From Ceratopteris richardii (taxonomy: Eukaryota > Streptophyta > Polypodiopsida > Polypodiales > Pteridaceae), in contig CM035433.1 in the NCBI GenBank assembly GCA_020310875.1, forward strand, positions 106,532,758 through 106,596,757: 64,000 bases of DNA, read 5' to 3'. The translations under genes were made by a program, and so were the position numbers. Positions within the stretch are counted from its first letter, which is position 1. Each line of letters begins with the position of its first letter. Under the pieces are notes generated by a model. The model did not search any database, had not been told where the DNA came from, and saw nothing but the letters and a program-made list of their open reading frames with translations. Shown here piece after piece: positions 56,713-64,000 of the stretch.

Positions 56713-57705
56713 TCATTGAAATTCCTGTGCTTTGGACCAGATCAGAGCCCTCTGCACCGGTACATCATATGCGAGACATCTGTATACAATTCTTGTGAGT
56801 GCACAGCAACCATACAATACAGATTTTTGCTTCTTGTACCATCTCTGATGAGCCATATGAATCTGGTCGATAATCCAGTGGGGCATATTGATGGTCAACT
56901 CAAAAGCATCCGCCAGGTAGAGGCTAAACCAGATCTTTTTGGGAGGCATTGTGAACCTCTCCTGCGCGGGGAAGGCAAAATGTTGCATGACCATACGTAA
57001 GTGGATGGCGATCGTGGGCGTCATTGCAACCATGTCCTTCAGCTTCGTCAGGTTCCGGTTCTTCATGTTGTCTGGAACCATAGTCTCTTTCTCTGTTGGA
57101 ATGTGCATACCCTGCATGTCGAGTGCTTCTCTTACCAGATTGATAGTTAAGCGGAAACGCTTCAGCTCGTTGCCCCTTGTGAGTGATGGGAGCACAAAGG
57201 AGCTGTATCCTTTCTTGTCTTTGCTGGGGGTGAGGGTACTAATTAGATATGAGCATCTTAGGAAATCTGGCTTTGGTAGTTGGGACTTGAAGTAGTCATA
57301 AAGCCCTGCCTTCTTCCAGATCGGCTTCAGTCCTTCGTTATTCTGTAGCCTTTCAAACTCCCTGGTAAAGAAATGGTATCTGCCCCATCGTCCATTGAAT
57401 TCGACCTCGGACTCCCACATATATGTGCCTTCACCCAGAGGTCCAGCAACATCACTGAACCAATGTGAGGTTTTGCCCACCGGCATTGTGTGACCCTGCG
57501 GAGGATTCTGAATTGGTATGGCGTGCAATGCCCGTAATGCCGCTGGTCTTTCCTTTAATTCTTCCTCAACCGGAAGGCTTTCGATGTCCACCACTTGGGG
57601 GCTGGTGCCTGCCTGGGAGCTAGTTCCTACTGTATCTGCCATTTTACTTCTTGCTGTCTGTCTCTGTGAGAATATACAAACATGTGTTAATATTGTACAG
57701 GACAA
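56713..57705 (-). CDS. RLG-F extra 3' region, first block: ATHILA-like
   Basis: About 309-330 residues; a likely start is the ATG at 57642 (MADTVGTSSQAG). It contains GRYHFFTREFERLQNNEGLK, IWKKAGLYDYF, RFRLTINLVREALDMQGMHI and PHWIIDQIHMAHQRWYKKQK. The pattern of a short N-terminal low-complexity part followed by a helical domain recalls the 'putative plant transposon protein' found 3' of integrase in Athila-type elements, but the match is by feel. An acceptor-like TATATTCTCACAG lies just upstream (57664-57676). Confidence 0.5.
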   Translation of the reverse strand: MSCTILTHVCIFSQRQTARSKMADTVGTSSQAGTSPQVVDIESLPVEEELKERPAALRALHAIPIQNPPQGHTMPVGKTSHWFSDVAGPLGEGTYMWESEVEFNGRWGRYHFFTREFERLQNNEGLKPIWKKAGLYDYFKSQLPKPDFLRCSYLISTLTPSKDKKGYSSFVLPSLTRGNELKRFRLTINLVREALDMQGMHIPTEKETMVPDNMKNRNLTKLKDMVAMTPTIAIHLRMVMQHFAFPAQERFTMPPKKIWFSLYLADAFELTINMPHWIIDQIHMAHQRWYKKQKSVLYGCCALTRIVYRCLAYDVPVQRALIWSKAQEFQ

Positions 57706-57848
57706 GGGAGGACCGTTGTTGTTCCCATCACAATATTAACATGAGGGTCGGGAGCGAATAATGGGTTAGTAAGTGTTCGGTGCACGTGTGTGTAGTTAAT
57801 GCTTGGGTAGTCCTAGGAGACTAATGAAGTTAGTAAGTGGGGATGAAT

Positions 57849-58310
57849 TTACAAATCGGGGTCGGGGGGCTTATTACAGGTCTTAGGCTGCCAAATGCAG
57901 TGGATGGGCTTTGCTTTCGGTTCCGTAGAGATACTAGAAAGCTTTCTAGGTGTCGCGGTTTGAAAATGAGGCCTTTTAGGGACCCATTTACAAGTGATTA
58001 CATGCGCGCTCTTGGGTCTTGGTGTGTTCTTGAGTGTTGAGAACGAGTGAATACTGGCAGTATGCGTAGCTGCGTTATGCTGTTTAGGTTGTGGCCTCGG
58101 CGTAGCTACTTGTGCCCTCAAGCAAGCCTTAGGCACCCAAATTTGTCTTGATTGTGGGCTAGCCTTCATCGACTTCTTGGGCACCCAAATAGATTTCACG
58201 TTAGCAGGAGAATTTCTGCAAGACTTCTTATTAATGTCGTGTTGTTGGTTATTAATAAGAAACTTCGCCCGTGTAGTTGACGGTGGTGCCACCGGTTGTT
58301 CGCCTTTCCG
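57849..58310 (-). CDS. basic tail with WVPK-type repeats (RLG-F)
   Basis: The C-terminal 150 residues of the same frame are rich in K, R, P, S and Q and carry five spaced motifs: HVWVRKGE, SIWVPKKS, QIWVPKAC, CKWVPKRP and CIWQPKTC, about 15-55 residues apart. They may bind nucleic acid or mediate contacts; unknown. Confidence 0.6.
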   Translation of the reverse strand, partial: RKGEQPVAPPSTTRAKFLINNQQHDINKKSCRNSPANVKSIWVPKKSMKASPQSRQIWVPKACLRAQVATPRPQPKQHNAATHTASIHSFSTLKNTPRPKSAHVITCKWVPKRPHFQTATPRKLSSISTEPKAKPIHCIWQPKTCNKPPDPDL

Positions 58311-61300
58311 CACCCACACATGGTTTATTTTCTGGGACATTCTACTGCATAGGTACTTTTGATCTCGGACATAGGTAGTACTCTGCTTCTTCTGCCTTTG
58401 ATCCACCTTGGGTTGCTGCCCCCTTCTGGCCTTTGGAAAAGAAGGGAGTTCCGTTGCATCCTTGACTCCTTTTTTACAAATATCATTCCTCTCCAACACA
58501 TGGTTTTGAACAAGAACAGCATGATCATCTTCATGTGTACCCCTGGAAGGACCAGGAGTCTTTGCCTTTCCTAGTTCCTTGAGTGTTCCATTATCTAACT
58601 CTACTGTAATTCGACTATGATTGACCCATACCTGAAGAAGTCCACTTCTTAGGTTCAAGTTGACTGCTTGGTCATAGATCCAGTCTTGACCCAAGACAAG
58701 GGGTTCCGTGAGGTCCTCATCTTGACACACCAGTACTTTAACTGTCATTGCCTCATCATGAATGTAAAGGGGAAGTTCCACCTCGCCCATGCAAGGGGTT
58801 TCCACTCCTCCCAATCCTATAAGATATGCTTCCACAGGATTGACAGTCAACTGTAATTCTTGGCAGTAAGACACTCTAACAGCACTAGTGGCTGCGCCTG
58901 AGTCAATCAAGGCTCTTACGTTTCTTGCACTCTTTCCTTGTCCTATATCTAGGGTTATGAAAGGACGTCTATCAATTATCCTATGCGAGCTTATTCCTGC
59001 AACTTCACACATGGCCATAGGAAATCCTTGATCTGCATAGTCATTCGCTCTAGGCTGATCTCTACCTTGCCTTCGTAATTTCATCCTTCTGATGCGTTCT
59101 AAAGCTTCTGCTTGAGCTTCTTCTCTAATTCGCTTTTCTTCCTCTTTGCGTTTCTTAGCAGTGTTGAGTCGGCTAAGCATTTCCTCTGTGAGGGGTTCTT
59201 GATACAACTTGACTCTGCAACCGCTGATATAGTTAGGGAGAACATCACCCTCTAACGTGGCCAGTTGTACTGCTCCACTCGTGGAGATCCTATTGATGAT
59301 CATAGGTCCGTAGCCTCTCTTTTCTAGTTTCCTTGCGTGTTGTTTCAGTGTATAGACTAAGACTAGATCTCCTGCCTTCAAGCCTTTATCCTTCACATGG
59401 GCATCAAAGTATGCCTTCTGTCTCTTCTTGGCTGCATATATTCCTGCAGCTGCTCTCAGTCTTGTTTCTCCTAATCGTTCAAGGTCAAAGATCCTAGAGG
59501 AGAGCTCATGACCTGTCCATTCATGCTCTTGTGCTACTCTCAATGTATGGATCAGGAAGTCCAAGGGCAGCACAGCGTTTTGGCCGAATACCATCTGAAA
59601 AGGGGTGGCTTGGAGTACCGTTTTGTAGGCAACTCGATATGCCCAAACAGCATGGTGTAGCTGTTTGTCCCAATCAGAGCGTTTAGTGTTTACTAATTTC
59701 GTCAGTACATTGCATAAGATCTTATTAGTGCTCTCAGCTTGTCCATTAGCTTGAGGGTGATAAGGGGCAGACTTCTTGTGTATTACCAAGAATTCCTGGA
59801 GTAGATTTTCAATCACTTCGTTCAAGAAATGAGTGCCTCTATCACTTACAAGCTCTATAGGTAGCCCATATCTCGTGAATACATTCTCAAACAAGAACTT
59901 AGCAATTGTTTGAGCGTCGTTCTTTGTCGTAGCCTTTACCTCTACCCACTTGGTGAGATAACCTGTCGCAACAATGATGTATTCCGCATGAGAACCCTTA
60001 GCTGGGGGATTAATAGGACCTACGAAGTCTATTCCCCACTTAGAGAATGCACGTCCACCCATCATAGGTTTCAGTGGCATCTCATCTTTGCGTATAGGAT
60101 ACTGAGTCCTCTGACAGACATCACACCGTTTCACATAGGTATGTGCATCCATGTGAAGGGTAGGCCACCAGAAGCCCGCAAATAGTATTGCCTTGATCAC
60201 CCGATCCGGTCCAAAGTGTCCTCTTGCTACACCTTGGTGAGCAGTTTCTAAGATCTTCAGATATTCACTTTCGTGGACACACAATCTCAGGTAACCATCT
60301 TTACCGCGTTTGTATAGATTATCACCAATGAGTGAGTAATCCAAGGCTTCCTGTTCTAAACTCCTTTTCCTAGCCAGAGTCATGTCTGGAGGGAATGTGT
60401 TTGTCCTCAAGAATGATACTAGAGGTTCACTCCAATCTGGCACAATGGATACTTGATAAAGAGTGGCGTGTTCCACAGGTGGCTTAGTGCAACAGATTGG
60501 GCATTCCTTACACAACTTTTGGACATCAGCTTCCATAGTTGGCCAATGTACTCCGAGTCTCTTGAGGGTCTGTAAAGTTCGCTGCTTTGAGTAGTGTTGC
60601 TCTAATGCACCTACATGTGCTAATTGCAACCATTTAGCATACTCATCCTCTTCTACGCAACAAGCCAAGATCCCTTGATCTGTGTGCTTGTACATGCTTC
60701 CTGCCATGATGTGATACTTTTGGGCTTTTACAACCTCTCTATTCCGTGTGTTTATCACTGGATGATTAGGCCCGTATGTCAATACTGGTACCAATGGCTT
60801 GGCCCACTGCGGTACAACTTCCAAATTAAACAAGTAAGCATCAGGAAGGTCATCTGACATTCCTTGTGGGGCTTCTCCCGATGTGAGCCTAGAGAGATGA
60901 TCAGCTCTCAAATGAGTCCTACCTTTCCTTACCACAACTTCAAAATCATATTCCATTAGCAAGAGAAACCATCTCACTAATCTTCTTGTATTGCATGGCT
61001 TGTTTACAAGATATAATAATGCCTGATGATCAGTAAAAAATTTAAACTTATTTGCAAGCAAATAATGTCTAAATTTCTTAACTGCATATACCATGCCTAA
61101 TCCTTCTCGCTCTGTAGTGGTGTAATTCCGTTCAGCCGCATTCAATTGTCTACTGGCATAGGCAATTGGAAGATCCATATTACCTTCACCAGTAGGTTGT
61201 GCAAGCACACATCCAATAGCATAATTGGATGCATCCACATGAACATGGAATGGCTTATTCCAATCTGGTGTGGTCAAGATTGGTGCTGAACATAATCTTC

Positions 61301-64000
61301 GTTTAAGCTCTTGGAAGGAATTCTCACATTCATCCGTCCACTCAAAATTAGTCAGAAGTCCGTACATGGGCTTTGCAATGACGGCATACATGTGTATAAA
61401 TCGTCGGTAATAACCACAATGCCCCATGAAAGCTTGTACTTCCTTGACATTCTTTGGCCTAGGTAGCTCTGCTATGGCTCGCACTTTCTCTTCGTCAGTA
61501 GATATACCATTCTTTGACACTATGTGTCCTAGAATCTTGCCTTGCCTGACCATAAAAACGCACTTTTCTGGGTTCAGGCAGACTTGATATTCTCTACATT
61601 TGTCAAAGATTTGTCGGAGTTCAGGAATATGGGTTTGTCTAATGTTGGAATGAGCACAAAGATCATCAACGTAGACTTCTAAACTCTTCCTCAGGAACTC
61701 CTTAAACACATGGCACATCAGCCTCTGGAAGGTAGCTGGTGCATTGGTAAGCCCAAATGGCATTACTCTAAAAGCAAAAATGCCCCATTCTGTGGCAAAG
61801 GCTGTCTTATGCTGATCCTCTGGAGCTATGGCCACTTGATTGTAGCCCGAAAATCCATCAAGGAAGCTGTACACTTCCTTGCCTGCCACTCTTTCTAAGA
61901 GATGTTCTGTGATGGGAAGCGGATAGTTATCTCAAATTGTGGCTGCATTAACCTTTTTCAAGTTAATGCACACACGCAGCTTGCCATTCTTCTTGGGCAC
62001 CACTACGATGGGGGATACCCATTCAGTGTGCTCAATTTCATAGATAAATCCAGCTTCGACCAGTCTATCTATCTCTTCTTTGATCTTAGCAGCGTAATTA
62101 TCATTATATGTATAAGGCTTTTGCTTAGAGGGTTTGGCATCTGAAGTCATGGGGATGGTGTGTGAGCATATGTCAGGGTCAACACCTTTCAAGTCCTTGT
62201 AACTCCAAGCGAATACATCTCTGTATTCTCTTAGCAAGGCAATTAACGCATGCTCTTCTTCCTCTGTTAGGTCATGGCCTATGTACGTGCATCTCTCCTC
62301 TCCTTCTTCTAGGGCCACTACTATTTTCTTGGTGGTTTCTTTGTTATCATAGGCCTCTCCTGATTGTGCCTCTCGTTTAGGCATTCTAATCATGACTCTC
62401 CTGTCATCTATCTCATACTTCTTAAAATTTTCTGGGACCTCAAACAAAGATTCTTCCTCCTCTGGTGAGACTTCTTTCTTCTTTCGTTTCTTTCCTTCTT
62501 CCTTTGGGCTCACATGTGTTGCTAATCTTACATCATTTGTAAGCTCTCCATGCCTCTGGGGTTGAAATTCTACTTCATGGAAGTATTCTTCATCTGATGC
62601 AAATGGTGGGTCCATAATGATAGACTCGAGATCGGAGTCACTTGCATCCTCATATGCATCAGGGATAGGCTCGCATTCTTCTAGAACTGCCTCTCCCCTG
62701 ATTGGCTCTATGGAGAAGACTGAAATGTCATAGCCATCCTCATCACAGTGAGGTGTCCATTGTTCTTCATTGATGGCTACGTCCATTGTTGCTAAAATTT
62801 CTGGCCAGCCATGGGGTTCAAATTCCTCGTCTGGAAAAACTATAGGTGCATAGGCTGGGTCTTGAATGGGTCTATGAGTTTCGTTTGCACCTATTTCTCT
62901 GGACTTTTCTCTCTTCTCTTCCTCTACTGCTACTTTGCACATCCATAAGTGGGTGTCTTCATGCATCCATGAGGATCCTGACCCTATGGAATGCACAGAT
63001 TCCGTATCATCTTTGGTTCTATGGATGGGATTCCACTGGATAGGAGGGACATCTCTATGAGAATAATCCTTGAGATTGACTTTGGTCGTAACACCTAAGT
63101 GCTGCAGGTACAAAGAATTGGTTCCCCAATCCTGTACCACTTGCAACTGTCGCATAAATGGTCTTCCCAAAATCATCTCATAGGCATGATTTTTGCTAAA
63201 GTCACATATAGCAAAGCTATGCTCAAACTCAACACCACAAGTGGTGAGAGTTATTCCTTCTAGCAATCCTAAGGGTCTCTCAATATGACCGTCGGCCATC
63301 TGCAATTTCATCCACGTTGGCCTGAGTGCGGGCTTGCCCCAACGCTTCCATAGGGAAGTAGTGGCAATTGCAACTCCTGCACCTGAGTCCAAAATTGCCT
63401 TGGTGGTGTACTCCTGGTAGGTGATGGGAAGATAGGTGTTCCCTTCTTCACCTTCACACATATCTCCTATCTTATCCAAGGGAATTTCTGGCACTGTCCT
63501 ATGGGATCCTGCCCTGGAACGAGGTTTTGCAGCTTCAGTTACCTGACTGGCTACATATTTCCGCGCTTTTGGTCTATTCTTAGGCAGTTCTTCCAAAGTG
63601 AGATCGCGCTGCGCCTTGGTGTTCTTTACTACCTCCGTGTTCCTTGATATGACTGAGTCATCGTTCCTTACCATGACTGTGGGTGCTCTCATACACGTGG
63701 ACTTTGCTTCCCATGGGCCTGTGAAGTGGGGTAGCTCTTGTATGGAATTAGACTCAAAGTCCAATCTCTCGTGAGACTGAGTACTCTCATGTTCCCCGTA
63801 AATAGATGGGATGTCTTGTGGGAATTGATCGTGTGCATCATCCACAAGTTCAAAAGGAGGGGCGACTTCACTTTCGTTATCCCATTTGTCTTCTTGAATC
63901 TCTCGTAGGAAGTCTGGTGCAAACCGATTCATAGAAGAAGAAGTGTCTGGCTCCGTAGAATTAGGCACATAAGCAACCTGGGAAGGAGGGCTTATTCTAT
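57849..64000 (-). CDS. pol: RLG-F protease, RT, RNase H, integrase polyprotein region
   Basis: Domains in order on the minus strand: a linker open to the right edge; protease (about 63440-63110) with AILDSGAGVAIAT and MILGRPFMRQ; RT (about 62240-61410) with SPIVVVPKKNGKLRVCINLK, FAFRVMPFGLTNAPATFQRL and the catalytic YVDD at 61673-61662; RNase H (about 61280-60885) with FHVHVDASNYAIGCVLAQ and FTDHQALLYL; integrase zinc domain (about 60270-60090, CDVCQRTQ) and core (about 60060-59715, WGIDFVGPINPP, VSDRGTHFLNE, HPQANGQAESTNK); integrase C-terminus (DLVLVYTLKQHARKLEKRGY). It continues into the second protease-like domain and a WVPK-repeat tail. Nearly whole, about one break. Confidence 0.9.
58635..58967 (-). 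CDS. second retropepsin-like domain after integrase (RLG-F)
   Basis: In frame with integrase and about 95 residues past its C-terminal segment: RPFITLDIGQGKSARNVRAL then IDSGAATSAV (catalytic-type DSG at 58904-58896), YLIGLGGVETPCMGEVELPL and LVLGQDWIYDQAVNL. The order (hydrophobic strand, DSGA, flap-like strands, LGxDW) is that of retropepsins such as the one upstream of RT in this same element. It may be a duplicated or acquired protease, active or purely structural. Confidence 0.7.

Larger units (their letters stand above)
52966..64000 (-). mobile_element. RLG-F, large gypsy element with extra domains
   Basis: A minus-strand gypsy element running off the right edge. From left: 3' LTR (52966-53589), a G-rich polypurine tract, about 4.1 kb of extra coding sequence (53547-57705), a polyprotein tail with a second protease-like domain, integrase, RNase H, RT and protease (57849-64000). 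The LTR is related to that of RLG-1. Pol is nearly whole, with about one break; the extra region has a few. This is consistent with a fairly young insertion. It interrupts the coiled-coil frame to its left. Gag and the 5' LTR lie outside the window. Confidence 0.9.

Overview
The window reads as intergenic heterochromatin from a land plant with a large, repeat-rich nuclear genome. Support for a plant is the Ty1/copia elements primed by initiator-Met tRNA, the Ty3/gypsy elements with a tRNA-Asp-type primer site, and four host-gene scraps from plant families: an MCTP/FTIP C-terminal domain, a DCD domain, an NADP-malic enzyme and probably a callose synthase. The species cannot be named from this. 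No intact host gene, tRNA, rRNA or CRISPR array was seen. LTR retroelements and their remnants cover about three quarters of the 64 kb.

Layout. 1-5267: 5' part of a minus-strand gypsy element (RLG-1): LTR, primer site, leader with a TCGCGATGG minisatellite, and a long open gag that runs off the left edge. 5268-15891: an older gypsy element (RLG-2, minus) with a hairpin-repeat leader, split by a copia element (RLC-A, 6944-12011, with 5-bp target duplication). 15911-20830: a CACTA-like DNA transposon end, a 1.9-kb CA/CATATG microsatellite, a 173/176-bp satellite array whose last unit holds an MCTP exon, and a DCD gene fragment with its intron. 20880-22446: a copia remnant (RLC-B). 22533-28775: a recent gypsy element (RLG-C, minus) that carries gag-protease only. 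28990-30290: a decayed gypsy integrase (RLG-G). 30917-44410: a copia element (RLC-E, plus) of the RLC-A family, carrying a gypsy element (RLG-D, 34047-42472, plus) inside it. RLG-D is related to RLG-C but carries RT-RNase H-integrase and a further 3' coding region. 44411-52965: mostly unassigned sequence with an old LTR-end repeat, a malic-enzyme fragment, a callose-synthase-like fragment, and a coiled-coil reading frame cut by the next element. 52966-64000: a large minus-strand gypsy element (RLG-F) of the RLG-1 LTR family, with protease, RT, RNase H, integrase, a second protease-like domain after integrase, and about 4 kb of extra 3' coding sequence.

The most interesting signals are: (a) the second retropepsin-like domain and WVPK-repeat tail after integrase in RLG-F; (b) arrays of palindromic ATCGCGAT/ATCGTGAT motifs in the leaders of two different gypsy families; (c) dense W-box-like TTGAC arrays at the start of the RLG-C/D LTRs; (d) a possible internal promoter and intron ahead of the extra 3' coding region of RLG-D; (e) a satellite with a regular two-plus-two length pattern whose terminal unit swallowed a host exon; and (f) two clusters of unrelated host-gene fragments, which suggests gene-capturing DNA transposons.
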